Assembly: GCA_051453625.1 (NCBI GenBank)
Contig: JBOZIK010000001.1
Coordinates: 144,834,905 to 144,898,904 of the forward strand
DNA from: Welwitschia mirabilis
Taxonomy: Eukaryota > Gnetophyta > Gnetopsida > Welwitschiales
Direction: 5' to 3'
DNA: 64,000 bases
Shown here: one piece after another, positions 11,011 through 24,900 of the stretch
Numbering within the stretch: position 1 is the stretch's first letter
Layout: every line of letters begins with the position of its first letter
Made by a program: the position numbers and the translations under genes
Notes under the pieces: generated by a model
Database searches by the model: none
The model's input: only the letters and a program-made list of their open reading frames with translations
What the model was told of the DNA's origin: nothing

Positions 11011-13012
11011 GTGAGGGACATGCAACACCAATGGCTTCTTTTTATGAAACAAATATTAATAAAATCAAAAAGTAACTTAATGACCTAGGCATCACTACTA
11101 ATTAGAATAATAAAATATTATCAATAGCTAAGCATGAAAAGGATTAAGGGGCTAAGTCATCATGAAGAAAAATTATCCTAAAGAAAGTCAAGATTTTTAT
11201 ATGTCTTCTTAATACGTGTGTCATCCTCAATCTAGATAGTCTAATTAAGTTAAAAATATAGTTTAATCAAGTTTTCAACCTTTATACTAAGAAGGGAAAA
11301 ACTATCCGCCATCTTTTTAATACCTATGAGTGAATTAAAATTATCAGAGCTTATTTGCATATTAATGTAACTTCATGAGATAACATCTTTTTACACTAGA
11401 GAAATAAGAATTAATTCTTTAGTACATTTGGTAAATAATAAATTATGTGATCTTCCAAAGTATTGGATATACCCTACATTAAATCTCGAATTCCATTTAG
11501 TGATAATGAAGGAAATCTATTCTAGCAACTATGGACATGCATCCTACTCATGAATTAATAGCCCTAATGAGAATTGAGTAGAATTTAGAGCTATGGTTAA
11601 TGATTTTAAGATCTAGATGAAGGAATATGCTAAGAAATTTAAAGAGTTTATCTATACTTATCCCTCTGAAATTTTATATAGATGGAAATAAAAGAAGACA
11701 ATTTTTAAAAATACAAAAAATATGTTTTGAAAGAGTTAACAGTAGAGCTACTATGCTTAACCCTTAACCTTAAATACTAAGAAAAAAATGAAATGAAGTC
11801 ATTTTATGGAGGTTTCCTTATGAGAGAATGAAGAATGGATTTTTGTTAAAATCATAGCTTCCCCTAATTTAGCAACTAGTAGTACAGATAATCAACTACT
11901 ACTTGGTGCAATCTGATAATCATGCAAAACTAAAAGGTTTACATTGTATTTTCATGTATTACCTAATAGACCATTTGAATCTTAACATTCTATATTTTTT
12001 TACTAAATTTTCTAAAAAGAAATATTCCATAGTACTATTTTATGCTTAATTAGCTTTGCTAAATAATGCTTAAGGGAGTTCTCAAGTCTTACAAGAAGGA
12101 AAAATTCAAGTTCATCATCTTTAGGTAAGAAACATAGGTGTAAGGATTTAGAGTTAGGTAGATGAAAACCTAATTCTTGCTCTTTTCAACTTACCTCTAA
12201 GGATTTCATAGACTTACTTCCTCCTCCTCGTATGGTTCTTTCTCCCCTAAACACTTTCCTCCTCTTATATCCTTCTATTCATTACACTCAGTGGGATTCC
12301 ACATCATAGATACCTAGATCCATTTTTCTCCTCCTCATCATTAACCTATTCAATGTCGTCCCTCTTTAACATATGTGTTTATTAACTTTAAATCCTTTTC
12401 ATAGTTATAACCTAATCATTTCCTATCTTCTCCTTCATTGACATGTCCTCTAGGTTTTCCATCTTGTTCACATCTTTTATCCTCATCATCAAATGTTAAC
12501 CATTAGTTGACTCTTAACCTTGTGAAATCTCTTAAGGAATTAGCCTTTATATTTCTACTCTCCTTATCTAAGTGCCTATTTGGAATACTCGGTATGTTCC
12601 ATAGTGTAAATGAGAAGAATATCTTTAGATAACATAAAATTCTATCTCTTGATATGCATTCTAACTAAATCCAAGCCATAAAAATGCAGATAAGGGAAGC
12701 AATTACATAAATGTAGGAACTGAAAATGTCTATTAAAGTTCTTAAGCATTCAAGATCATGAAAAATTATTTTTAGAAAGAACCTATGAAAATTCTCAAAT
12801 TGGAAAGTTTAGTATAGTTTCATAAACATTGGATAATAGTATTAGCCCTAGCTTCAGCTAAACATCAGTGTTAATGTTTTGTAATTTCCATAGTAGTTGC
12901 TAGTTTAACATTGATTACAAAATCAATTTCCATGACAAACATTTTTAGGGATAATTTTATTTTGTACTCTTGTTGATTTTCTTATGTAGATGACTATTTT
13001 ACCTTTTTCATT
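11011..13012. other. Unassigned AT-rich DNA
   Basis: No gene, RNA or terminal repeat was recognised. A pyrimidine-rich stretch (about 12180-12480, many ctcctcctc and tttctcc runs) stands out from its surroundings. Fragments near 11540-11800 can be translated for short distances but resemble no family I can name. Confidence 0.4.
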
Positions 13013-13066
13013 AATCGCTTTCTTTATAACTATTGGACAAATCGCTTTCTTTATAACTATTGGACC
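13013..13066. repeat. Perfect 27-bp tandem duplication
   Basis: The unit 'aatcgctttctttataacta' plus ttggac (26 identical bases) occurs at 13013-13038 and again at 13040-13065. The identity contrasts with the diverged surroundings, so the duplication is recent or an assembly slip. Confidence 0.9.
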
Positions 13067-15048
13067 TTACTATAATGTTTTGTATAGTCATTGTTTTGAG
13101 TCACTATGTCCTACTAGGAGGGATTCTTTCATATTACTATTATGATTATTTAATATGGTGATGTCATATTGTTAATCTCCTTTATACATATTTTTGTTAT
13201 TATAAAGTGGAATTTCATTAAAAAAATAAACTAAGGATGAATTTTAGGTTAAATTATATTTGTTGTTAAATAAGAACTAGGTAGTTAGATTTAGTGTATA
13301 AGTGAACATTAATGAGGAATTAAGAATAGAGGACAAACTTAGATTACCTTAAGAATTAAAATTCACATGTAAGGAGGACCAAATTTTATAAGAAGAAATT
13401 TAAGAAAGCTTAATCCAATTTAGAATTATGAATATTTGATGAAGCAAGAATTATTTAATATTTTCATCATGATAATATGATATGCTAAGATGTGAAAATT
13501 AGACAAACGAAATAAATAACCTAAGAATAATGGTTCAGAGAAAGATAATGACTGAATAATAAGGATTTGGGGATATTCCCTATAGTCTAGATCTAAGAGA
13601 TGGGATTTGGGCCATACAAGAAAATAAGCACTTAAAAAAAGAGGGATAAATTTGGAGCTATAAAACTCTTTAGAGCATGAATGACTTCTAGGATTTTAAA
13701 TGTACGAATTAATCCTTGAAATGTAAGTAGAATCTAAAATAGGATAATTCTAAAAATAAGTGTGAATAAGGAGGATACTTAGGAAAGACCACATTATTAT
13801 ATTTAACTTATTAAATGAAAGTTTTAGACTCAAAAGCATGCAATAATCATAAACTACTTAAAAATAAGTAGGAATCTCAAGGAATGGATTTCACATAAAA
13901 TCTAAATATAGTGGAAAATAATGAAAGAAGAACTAAATTTTATTAACAAAACTTCACAAGATCCAAATTGGTGGACATTATACTAGATAAAGAAATGAGT
14001 GCTTATGAAGAAACCTGAAAAAGTTCAAAAAAATTGCAAATTTTAGTTTGTTAATTAATAAACACCTAAAAATTACTATAATGAACATCTACTTGTATAT
14101 ATTTACCAATTTCCATTGACAAATGCAACTTGTTAACATCTTTAAAATGGGACAATGGTAATAAGAGATGTAGTCATTACTATAGAAGTTCTATAAACAT
14201 GCATTAAAAAAGAAGAATGTATACATGACAAGAACCTAGCTCATCAATTTTTAAGAATAAGGGTTTTTAAAAATGTCATTTAAGAGAAAATCCAAATAAA
14301 GACCAAAAAGTTTAGAAAAGCAAACTTATGCATATATTAAAAGAGAACTTAAGAATAAATAAATTAAGATAAGAAAAAAGCACAAGAGAAAAGGGTAGAA
14401 GATAATATGATTAAAAAATTTTAAGACATATAACCTAATAATAACTAAGTAGATGCTCAAATTTTATGAAAATCTTCCAAAAATTCAAAGAAGATAATTA
14501 AGAATAAGAAAAATAAAGTCTTCATGAAAATAGAAATCCAAGAATAAAATCAAAATGACATGGAAATAGTAAGTACATCCATAAGATACATTACAATTTC
14601 TAGTACCTTTACAATTATCGATAAAGAGGAGAATGAAAAAGATTAACAAGAGTTCACAAAGAGAAAATGAAAGAAGAATATTTAATATAAAGGAAAAATT
14701 TAAAGATCATAAATCCAACATTATGGAAGGAAAATAAAAAAATTCATAAGATATAAGAATGGACATTATATGCTATGACTAAAAAGAATACTAAGATAAA
14801 AAGGATTATATCACCCCTTTATAATCAAATTTAATCTAGTTACTAAGTCTTATAACATAAATAACATAAAATCTTGTTTTAAGTATGCAAGAAACCAAAT
14901 GAACCATAATAAAATAAATCATTAAAATTCTCTTAATAAAGAGGTCAAAAATAATAAGAAGATATTATATTTCTTAGGGAATTAGAATTGCCAATTTATT
15001 CCTTTAAAAGAAATTATCAAAGGATTTTATAATTTGGAAAATAGTCTC
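13067..15048. other. Unassigned AT-rich DNA
   Basis: The plus strand is A-rich, with many short lysine-rich open stretches between 13300 and 14900. I found no conserved motif, LTR pair or RNA gene. Confidence 0.4.
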
Positions 15049-15290
15049 GAATCTAAAAATCACTAAGGTTAATTAGATATGGATAACAAGCAAGGTAAAT
15101 TATGTGATGATTATTAATATCTACATACTTAATAATGTTTAAATCAAAGAACATGTTTTTTTAAAAGAATATTGAATCTAAAAATTATCAAGGTTAATTA
15201 CATTTGAATAGCTAGCAAAGTAAATTTTGTGATGGTTATTAATATCAACATACTTAATAATGTTTAGAATAAATAATATTTTTTAAAGAA
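15049..15290. repeat. 125-bp tandem duplication
   Basis: Two copies start 'gaatctaaaaat' at 15049 and 15174. Both continue through 'aaggttaatta', 'gcaaggtaaatt', gtgatg-ttattaatat and 'acatacttaataatgttta'. The copies differ at roughly one base in seven, so the duplication is old. It ends about 100 bp before the LTR of the neighbouring gypsy element. Confidence 0.85.
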
Positions 15291-15393
15291 AAAGTACTTT
15301 TATGGGATAGGATAATGTAATTATTACAAATCTCAACACAATAAAGATCTAATAAGAAAGGATAGATAACCATATAGCATATGAAGAAAAACG

Positions 15394-15980
15394 TGTTGTT
15401 CCACTATCTTAAAATTTTAACATGGAGATAAGATTATACTTTATTAATTTAAAATATTAAAAAAGAAAATAACACCATACAAAATTATAATATAGCATGA
15501 AAAAATAGCAAATGATTACATTTAAAAAAATAATATTAATTATCTTTATTTCTCATAAATAGTTTATTTTAATTAAGATTGTCATTACCAAACATGGTGA
15601 TCTCACTTAACAGTCTAGTCAGAAGGGTCTACCTTGAAGTTTTTTCCTCCTAAGGCCCCTGGGTTGTCAAGTGAGGATTATCAAGAATTAAAACCAACAT
15701 ATTTTCCCCTATAGTTTTACTAGATCATTGTAATAATTTTAACCAAATATTATGAGTCATATTAAACTTCTTTTACAAGGATCATATCCCTTAAATAGGC
15801 AATTATAACTTCTTATTATGGTTAATAAGTTTTTACTTAGTAATAATCAATTCATTAACTCATTTAAAATACATCTTATTTTATTGACTTTACTATGACA
15901 TATTTATTTCATTAACAAGCATTATTAATGTTTATAAACAAATGGTTATCCATTAATATTAGGATTTAGAACATGTGATA
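15394..15980 (-). repeat. 3' LTR of the 15.4-26.8 kb gypsy element
   Basis: Aligns with 26212-26791. Shared landmarks are 'ctatctt.aattttaa', 'tttattgactttactatgac' (against tttcattactttgattaaaa), 'aattataacttcttattatg' (against 'gttataacttcttattatga') and ccattaatatta. The minus-strand start reads TATCACATG, interpretable as a TGTCACATG terminus with G to A. The plus-strand edge starts tgttgttccactatc. Confidence 0.75.
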
Positions 15981-16959
15981 AACTTTCCTCTATGGGACTG
16001 TTATTCATTTTAAATTACTTCCTCTTCATAGGACTTTCTTCTGTTTTGAAATAATCATTCTCATCTTGTCCTTCTACATAAAATAAAACTATAAATTAAT
16101 AATTTAAAGTAAAACTAAATAATTAACTTTCTATGCTTGATCAACTTTTAATAGCTTTGGATAACGTTATTACATCCACTCCTCATTTTCATAGCTATGT
16201 TAATTGTAATCTGACTATTCAATTAGTACATCTTTTATGGTCTTTCTCTAGGATTTATTTCCTTTTTTATATTTAATTTTCATAGGGTTAATGTTGGAAG
16301 TAAGTCTTAATCTTAATAGAAGTGTTTTTCAACCTATAGTGTAATATTCATAATTTCTTATATAATAAGGTTTTAAAGGGCTAACATAAGGTACTAGGTG
16401 AATTTAGCTTTAAATTTCTAAAATATTAGACTTATATGCTAAAGTAATTATTTTTTCCATAGCCATAAAATTGTGAAATAAATTTTCAATACTTTCCTAG
16501 TTTTAAAAATGCTATTTCTAGTTTAATTCATAGTAATACATAGTTTATAGCCTAAAATATGCAATGTGAATACTTAAGTCATAGTTTCTCTTGTATATCT
16601 CCTATTTTATGTATAATTGTTACTAAATATTTTTGATAATTTCTTTCATATTTCTTAATTTTTTCTCTTTGGAACTTTTTCTTGATGTGAGGGCTTTCAC
16701 CAGGTAATGGAAATAAAGTAATTTCTTTCATACATGGATTCAAAAAAAAGCACTGAATGGATGGTTGATAATCTTAGTTAAAAGAAAATTTCATTAACTA
16801 TAAATGTTCTTTTCATCTTCCAAGTTTACTAATCACATAGCTCATTATAAAACTTTTAGGAATCAAATTTATATTTTAGTTTATTTACCTACCTCTAAAA
16901 GGGATGTTTTACTAATAAAAATTTGAGTAGCCAACTATTTAAAAAATTTCTATTAAAAG

Positions 16960-17600
16960 TTTGAAATGGACTTTAAATTTTTATTTGAAACAATTACCGT
17001 TATAAATCTCTATAACTTGAAGACTTCCTTCATAAAATGGTCATTGATTTCTTTTATGGTATTTATTATCTTTATTGGAATGAATTTAGACATGTTTATT
17101 AACATGTTAAAACTTATAAAAATAGCATTATGATGTTTAATCAATTAGGTAATCCTATAATGAAATCCATTATAATTTATTTCTAGTTTTATCTTAGAAC
17201 TTCCAAAGATTTTATGAAGCCAATAGACCTATATTAAATTTTTTACTTTAAGAGTTCATTCCTTTTTAATAATACTTCATTCTTAAGATGATGTAGGAAA
17301 TTCAAAATTTTGAATTGCCTACATAGGATACTTTGTGGAATTTGTTGATAAGTTTATTTTCACATGGCCTTAGAGACATAGACTTTTACTTTTCTCATTA
17401 GTATTACATTAGATGTACTAGTATAGAAAGGACTTCCTCATACTTCTATTGTTTTTTTTAATACATCTTTAGGGTTTGATCTAAGAATATTTATCCTTCT
17501 ATTTCTTTAACCATTTTTGAGTTTACTATGTAAACAAAAATGCATCAAATCTAGATAAAAGCATATGTAATTTTATTTCCTTTGATAGAGATGTATTTAA
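16960..17600 (-). pseudogene. Gypsy integrase remnant
   Basis: The core is readable on the minus strand. IMDFIIGLPN (about 17174-17145) carries the first catalytic Asp. After a frame break come SKFIPIKIINTIKEINDHF, MKEVFKL and then VIVSNKNLKSIS (about 17000-16960), where gypsy integrases have TIVSDRDPKFTS. Both Asp residues of that block are Asn, including the second catalytic residue. The N-terminal zinc-finger part and the C-terminal domain are too decayed to follow. Confidence 0.8.
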
Positions 17601-17689
17601 TATCAAAATTATATTTAACCATTATTTTAATCAAACATATTTGTCTCATGTTTGGAAGAGGCTATTTTTGTAAATATTTCAAAATTTTA

Positions 17690-17935
17690 TAGTTAGTTTT
17701 TAAGTAATATTTACCTTCTAAATGATAATATCTCTAGACTTTCAAGGCATGAATAATTATCAACAAAGTCATGGATAATGGTCCAACACTCCTAATCATG
17801 TACTAGATAGTTTTACTCATGCTTATTTAATTTCTAGACTCATAAAAAATTAGATGACCATCTTGCATTAAGATGTCTCCTTCTCCACATGCATGAATCA
17901 CCACTACAAGTTTCTTTTCCATTTTTAATATCTTC
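17690..17935 (-). pseudogene. Gypsy RNase H remnant
   Basis: The minus-strand reading is KLVVVIHACGEGDILMQDGH, then LIFYESRN, a frame break, LLIIIHALKV*RYYHLEGKY and YLKTNY. This follows the gypsy RNase H pattern DASG-GIGGVLMQDGHPIAYESRKL, ML-I-HALK-WRHYL-GR-F, LKTDH. The Trp before RYY is a stop codon (one G to A) and the final Asp is Asn. Confidence 0.85.
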
Positions 17936-18289
17936 AATACTATATCTGTAGTGAGTAAGTGTTTAATAGAAATATAAGATTTCTTGTCTATATCATCAAA
18001 GTTGAAGGGAATTTTTTCTTTATTATATCTATAATTAATGTTATAACCTTGAAATACTCTTTAATGAATTAATTATAGAATCTTTTTAATCCTAAGAAAT
18101 CCTATACTTCTATTTAATTTTTTAGTTATATCTAATGTTACACTAATTAAACTTTGCTAGAGTTATTTTAAATCCTTCTTTTGGTATGATGTATCTAAGA
18201 TAATGAATAATCTTCTTAAAAATCTTGCATTTGCTTAATATTACTATTAAGACATTTCTTTTAATAGCTATAATACTTGCTTTAAATGA

Positions 18290-18740
18290 TTAACATGGTA
18301 TTATTTGATTTTTCATAGATTAAAACATCATTCATAAAAATAATAATAAAATTTTTTAAATAAGGATCAAAGATACTAGTCATTAATGTCATAAACATTG
18401 CATGTACATCAGGAAGTTTTAAAGACACAGCTATAAACTCATAATATTTATATCTAGCTCTAAAAACATTTTTAGAAATGTATTCTTCTTTAATCTAAAT
18501 TTGATGGTATCCTAACTTCAAATCAACCTTTGTAAAGGGATCTACTCCTTGTAATTAATTCAAAAGATCATAAAATCTTAGTAGAAGATATTTTTTTCTT
18601 AAAAGTTATCTTATTCAATTGATGGTAAACTATGCATAACCTGAGTGATACATCTTTTTTTCCATCCCTAACCACCCAAAAAAATAGCACCAAAGATCCT
18701 CATGATGATATGCTTGATTTAATTTTACGTTTCTTTTGTA
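18290..18740 (-). pseudogene. Gypsy reverse transcriptase remnant with mutated catalytic box
   Basis: The minus strand reads FTKVDLKLGYHQI, then after a stop IKEEYISKNVFRARYKYYEF, VHAMFMTLMTSIFDPYL and IIFMNDVLIYEK. These match the conserved RT blocks F-K-DL-SGYHQI, KTAFRT-YG-YEF, AF--LM---F--YL and VFIDDILIYS. The first catalytic Asp of the IDD box is Asn (codon within 18327-18335, G to A). Upstream, 'DLWCYFFGWLGMEKKMYHSG' and LLN*LQGVDPF correspond to the usual 'P-LFVKKKDGS-R' and 'LLDQLQGA' regions. This domain would copy element RNA into DNA. It is inactive. Confidence 0.85.
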
Positions 18741-20744
18741 TTTATTTAATCTATAATTTTAATTTCCTTAATTATTTGACTAAAAATCTATAGGATGCAC
18801 ATAATGTTAACTAGGATCTAAGAATTAGGTTGATATCATATCATTTTAATGTCTGATGGTTTATCATTCTTCTCTTTAAAAAATCCTTAGAATTTTTATA
18901 ATTTTTTTAGTTATTTAATCTTACCTTACTTTATTAGATAAGAACAAAAATGTTATGTTATTTTTAATTCTTTCTTCTTTTTGTTCTACTTATGCACAAA
19001 AATTGCTTATACTTTTTCTTCCCCTTTAAGATCTAGCCTTTTGATGAAGTAGAAGGAATAAAAATGACTCTAGTTCAAAAAGGTGCTTTGCAATTGTATT
19101 TTGAAAAAATAACATTTCTAAATTGACATCATATTTACTAAAGTTTAAAATATAAAATTTATTTTTAAATTGTAAATATAAAATCTTTATTGTAATATTA
19201 GTATAATTATATAATTAAGTAATTATTTTACCCCTTACTACTACACTTTAGAACTTTATTTTTTAATAATTTTAGCTTTATAACATTTAAACATTCCAAG
19301 TGAAACTATATTATGATTATCTAATTATCTATTGCAAAAAAAGGTTTATCTTTTAAAAGTAATTTAATTTTAATAATAAAAAGACAATTTTTCAAAAAAC
19401 TTGATTTAATGATTGTAAACAATTGCTTTCCTACTGGCTTCTATTCCTATTGTGAAAGTGGACCCTAATTAATATTTATTTTCTTTTATATTTGAGATAA
19501 TTCCTTTCAATGCATCCCCTTTTTTAATAATTATCATGAATTATGAGAGATTTATTTTTTTGCAACTGGAGAGACTCAAGCTCTACTTCCCTATTAATTA
19601 TCATGTGGTTATTTATGTTAACTTATTACTCAACTTACATGTAGTACTTCATATTTTTGGAGGCTTATTATGATGATTTAAGTTTAAGTGAGCATATTAA
19701 ATTTTGTAGCTTTAGTGGGAGCACTTTAATAAAGATAATTTTTAGTTTTTTAGGATTTTTCTAATGTTGAGACATTACCATGTTTTAAAATTCCTTTTAA
19801 TACTTATCTTGAATTCTCTTTTCTTGATGCAATCATTTAAATTCCACTTACTTGTCCTTTGCAAAGTAATTAAAAATAAATGCCTTTTAAGATTATTTTA
19901 TGAGATTGTCTTACTTCACTTAGTTATATCTCATTGCACATAATTTACTTGCTTAAGTATTTGCATCATCTATTAAAAACATAGTTGCATACCTAGCTTA
20001 ATTTTTATCTTTAATATTTTTTAGTTAAAAGAGAATTTCAATATATTGCACTCATTCTAATTCTTGTTAATAGGATCTAATAGAATCTACATATATTTTT
20101 ATTTCAATATTATCTCTTAATACACTCTTATAAATTTCATTTCTTATTTTATTAGCTTTAGGATTTTTCATGAAAGTTATGATGTAATATTTGCATTCTA
20201 TCACTCATCTATGAATTGATTTTAAGGTTGAAGATCTAGTGAAATAATATGTGGATTATAGCTTAAGGTTTTAAATCCCTTCATTTGAAATCTACAAGGA
20301 TTCTTGAATTTCTTATTAAAAGTAATACATAGGTTATTTCCATGGTTTTTATTCTAGAACCCATAGGATGGAATCCAACTTCTCAGAGGCCTCAAAATTC
20401 ATGTAGTTACTTTTATTTTGATAGTAAACATATTTAATCCTTTATTTAAAAGAATTGATATTTTATTCACATCATCTTTCATGATATGCCAATGTACACA
20501 TTATCAAGGTATCATTTGTATCACTATGTATTCTTCTTATGCAATAGTTTAATAGTTAAAACTAATAAAACTATTAATAACCAAACAATTATTAATTTAA
20601 AAATTGATAAATGAAAAATAATAAATTTAATTAATACAATAATATTGATAATTATCTCATTAATAATTTATGAAGAATATTAGTTTTTTAGTTAAATACC
20701 TTTAAATATGCTAAGTTGATCTTTTCTTAAAGCCAAATTAATTT
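18740..20744 (-). other. Expected gag and protease zone of the gypsy element, not recognisable
   Basis: By position this should encode gag, zinc knuckle and protease upstream of RT on the minus strand. I could not identify a CCHC knuckle or a D-S/T-G protease box. The region is very A+T-rich with dense stops. Confidence 0.35.
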
Positions 20745-21270
20745 TCAAATAGAAAACTAATATCCTATAGTGTCTTTATAGGTAATAGTTTAATCTTAAA
20801 TAGACAACTAATACCCTATACTCTATAGGTATCTAATTAGAATATTAATGCTATATGATAACTCTATAGGTAATAGATAAGTATTAGATAGAATACTAAC
20901 CTCCTATAAGTTACTCTATAGAAAATTATTAAATTTAAGATAGAATACTAATGACCTACAATAACAATATAAGTAATAATTTAGTCTTGGATGGCATACT
21001 AGGATTTTATAATAACTTTATAGGCATAAATTAAGTTTCAAATACAACACTAGGATCTTATAATAACTTTATAGATATTAGTTAAGTTTTAGATAGAGAA
21101 GTAGTTTTACATAGTAATTATATAGGTAATATTTTAGTTTAAGATAATAAACTAGCATCCTATAATGATTCTACCTATTACAATTAAGTTCAAGACATAA
21201 TATTAACACTCTATTATAACTATATAGGTGATAATTGAGTCTAAGATAAAATACTATAACTTTATAAAAA
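20745..21270. repeat. Minisatellite array 1 (~60-bp units)
   Basis: About eight to nine degenerate units share a consensus close to 'agatagaatactaacatcct' followed by ataataactctataggtaataattaagtct. Unit starts can be read near 20755, 20810, 20870, 20930, 20990, 21050, 21110, 21165 and 21220. The array lies inside the gypsy element between the primer-binding site and pol. Confidence 0.8.
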
Positions 21271-21284
21271 GATCTTAAATAATC

Positions 21285-21615
21285 TACAGACTTTAAAATA
21301 GAACTATATTGTTATTCTTTGAGTTTTTACTCTTGTGTTTACTACATCAACATCATTGTTTAAGTTCTTAAGTTTTTGTTAACTTTGAAATAAAATACTA
21401 GTTTACTCCTTTGAGTTCTTGATATTTACTTAACTCCAAAATAGAATTTTGATATTCTTCTTTAAGTAACTGAACTTCTATTAACTTTGAAATAGAATGC
21501 TAACATCTTACTTTAAGTTTTTAATCTTATATTTACTTTAGAATAGAATTTTAACACCTTCCTTTGAGTTCTTAGCTTCCATTTAATTTATAATAAAATA
21601 TTGGTATTTTATACT
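21285..21615. repeat. Minisatellite array 2 (~63-bp units)
   Basis: Five degenerate units keep the core 'aaatagaatgctaacatctt' seen in array 1 but have a different spacer, of the type 'tttgagttcttgagtttt' plus ttaacttt. The change of spacer at about 21285 is abrupt. Confidence 0.75.
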
Positions 21616-21965
21616 AAATAGTTATCAGATAATCTAGAATAGAATAGTGGCATATTATGGAAAATAAATGACTAGTACACCACTCTAAATTATAATATTG
21701 ACATCATATGCTAATTGAATGCTTAATAGGTTACTATAGAATAAAACATTAGCATTTTATATTAATTGAATGACTAGTAAATCACCCTAAAATGAAAATA
21801 CTAGCATCCTATACTAATTGAATAAGTAGTATATCACTCTATAATAGAAAATTAATATGCTATACTAACTAGATAACTAACAAATCATGCTAGAATAGAA
21901 TATTGATGTTCTATACTAATTGAATGATTAGTAAATTACTTAAGAATGAAATGAAGGAGCCTTAT
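21616..21965. repeat. Minisatellite array 3 (~58-bp units)
   Basis: Six degenerate units again keep the core (gaatagaatattgatgttct, 'aaatactagcatcctata') with a third spacer, of the type 'ctaattgaatgactagtaaa' plus tcactcta. Confidence 0.8.
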
Positions 21966-24900
21966 ATTGACTAAAATATAAGTTTTTTAAGTTTGTTAAG
22001 TTTACTTTATGAATTACATTAGTCATAAGTAAGGAGGTAATCTTAAGTCCTTATCAAAGTATCACATGTATTGCTTCACTAAAGTACATATGACATCCAT
22101 CTAAGGTTCTTATTCTACTTTATAAATAAAGGAGAGGTGGGATGCTTTTAACTTATTTAATTCACATCCAATGCATAGTTAAGGTAATAGATATTTTAAC
22201 CTTCTTCCTCTTACATATTTTTGTAAAATAATTTTATTCTTCTATATTGTTTTATAATTTTCATTATCACATTTTTACTGTGAATTTTTCGTTCTTTATC
22301 AATTATCTCTTTTAACCATAAATCTTTACATTTTTTTTAAATAGGCAATGTGGCATTAAAACTCTTCCAAATTTTCCACTTCTCATAGTAACAAAAATAA
22401 ACTAACTATGATAGCTCAACGGTATGACTTCTTACAAGGTTTTTTCATGTATCAAATGGTACAAATGCAACCTATTATTTGTAGACTAAAAGTCTTATAA
22501 TTTGTTAATGTAGTTGGATTTTTTATGAGATTTATAATTGAATATTTCATATCTTTGCTATTTTCATTGTTTGAATTTTAGATATTCTAAAATGTACATG
22601 ACCTTGAATGACATTTATAATTTCTTTATCTCTAACTCTAATTCCTTTACTTATCATGATCTAGCAATAATTTGTATTATCTAGAAGTAATTACAAATAA
22701 TTTTGATCTGCTGGTGGATTTACTTTAATATTTAAGATTAATGAATTATTATCTAAAGTGATTAGAGTTTTAAAATTCCACATGTTATGATTTTGAAGAG
22801 AGAAAACTGCATTAATAAGAATATTATGACATACTTATGAGAGTAATTTTGGCATCCTATTTTATTTTCTTAATATATTAATTTACAATTATTATTTCCT
22901 ACATTTTTACTTCATATAACTTCCTAAATATACCATTGACCTTTATAGCTTAGCCCATGATAAAGAATATTTTTATTGGCATAGTATAATTTGTACCTTA
23001 CACAAGTTAAAAAAATCAAAACAAACTCTAATACAAGACACCTATAGAAGATACCTCACCTATGAAGGAGTTTTTGTTTTTATTTTATTTACTTACTAAG
23101 ATCATGATCTATTTTGAAATATTAAGATAACATGCGTTCCTAAGGGTTTGGTTGTGAATCCTTTCAAATTACTCTTAATTCATCTCCTTGATCCTCTTCT
23201 AGGCTTAAGTCAGAAGGGAGGGATAAAAGTGGTTCTTTCTTTTGGATGAAAAGTTTTGTTCTAGATAAGAAGTTATAGCATATTTTAATTATTTCCTTTT
23301 TTAGAATAAGTTTTAATAAAACCTATTATTTCTTACTCGTAGCTAAAATATAAAAGATCCATGCTCTATAATGCCTTGATTTACATAGTAGATTGTAATA
23401 TAAGAAAGATGTTCCTTAGTGGTTAAGCTATATTTGGTAGTTTTAAAATTATAAAATAGGACTTCTATTATAGTACAAATAACCCTACTTGTCATTCTCT
23501 CATAATGATTGTAAAGTTTTTTAAAATATTTTCAAAAATGCTTGATTATTTTAGCAGTTAATGTTGAATATAAGAAGGGTTTGAAAAGTAATTAAATAAT
23601 GAATTTATATCTCATTTTACAAATCTAAAATAACTATTTACAAGATAATCTATCATGTAAACCTTAGCCAAGTAAGAGATAGGTAATAAATTATTCTTAT
23701 GTAGACTATAAATTCAAAGTAAGTACAAGCAAGTAATACTATTTTTTTAGTGAAATATATGGAAACATTAGAATAGTATGAAAAATATCTACTTACATAT
23801 TAATCTTATAAACCCTATAAACCATTAAAGGCTCAATTCTAAAACTACAAAAGAATATTTAAAAAATAGAATTTCATATCTAGTAATCTTAATTAAATCA
23901 GAGATCAAAAGTAAAATAAATCCAAGTAAAGATCAAATGAATTTATTGATTATTCAACCACTATGTAGAATAATAGAGTATAGGGCAAATCCAAGACATA
24001 GTATGGCATATGACAAATGAGATTACCATTCCTTCACATCCAAGAAGGGAGAAATAAGCCTTAGAATACCAAGATGACCTAAGCCATTATCATGATCATT
24101 ATAATTTTGAAAATGATAGAGTCTTGTTTGAGGATGATGAATAACACTCTAATGAAGACAAGCTCCAAGCTTCAATATTAATGATAGAAGAAATATGGAT
24201 AAAGAATGAATGATTCTTAGCTCCTAGAGTGGGATGGTATTTCATAATTATTCTTAAAGCTAAAGTTATTCATTGGTATATCATTGTTATTTAACAAGTG
24301 AATAAAGACAAATCTCTTTAGGTAAAACATAGGTATCTAGTCCTTTAGTCATTAGAAACTAGTTTAGAATGCGATTATTATGTGAATTAGTCAAATTAGC
24401 ATCTACTTGGTCTATTTTCAGATGCAAAACCCAATTTGATTCATAATGCCAATGGTGTTTAGTTTTGATAATGAAATATATTTTTTAAACTATATTTTCA
24501 TCTATGAATTTTACATAAGTTAGGTCATCTTGTAAAGAAAATAACAAAAATGAGTTATTCTTAATAACAATTTACATAATTAATATACAAAGATAATTAT
24601 CAATAAATTAATTAGTAATATGATATATAAATCCTTAAAAATATATTTATATATTTAAACTATAAGGTTTATAATGTTAAAATATAAGTATAAACATGCA
24701 TCAAAATTCTAGGTTAAATTCATAATGATAAAGTAGAATGCTACTTTTGTATCATTCACATCCATTCATTTAGAAGTTTAGAGAAGAGATGGCTATTCTA
24801 ACTTTAATGAAGTAAATGAAAAGGACAACTAAACATTCTTGGTTATTTTCTTAATTGAATTCCCTTGTTACACTTTTCTTTTTTCAATGTAAAATATCCT

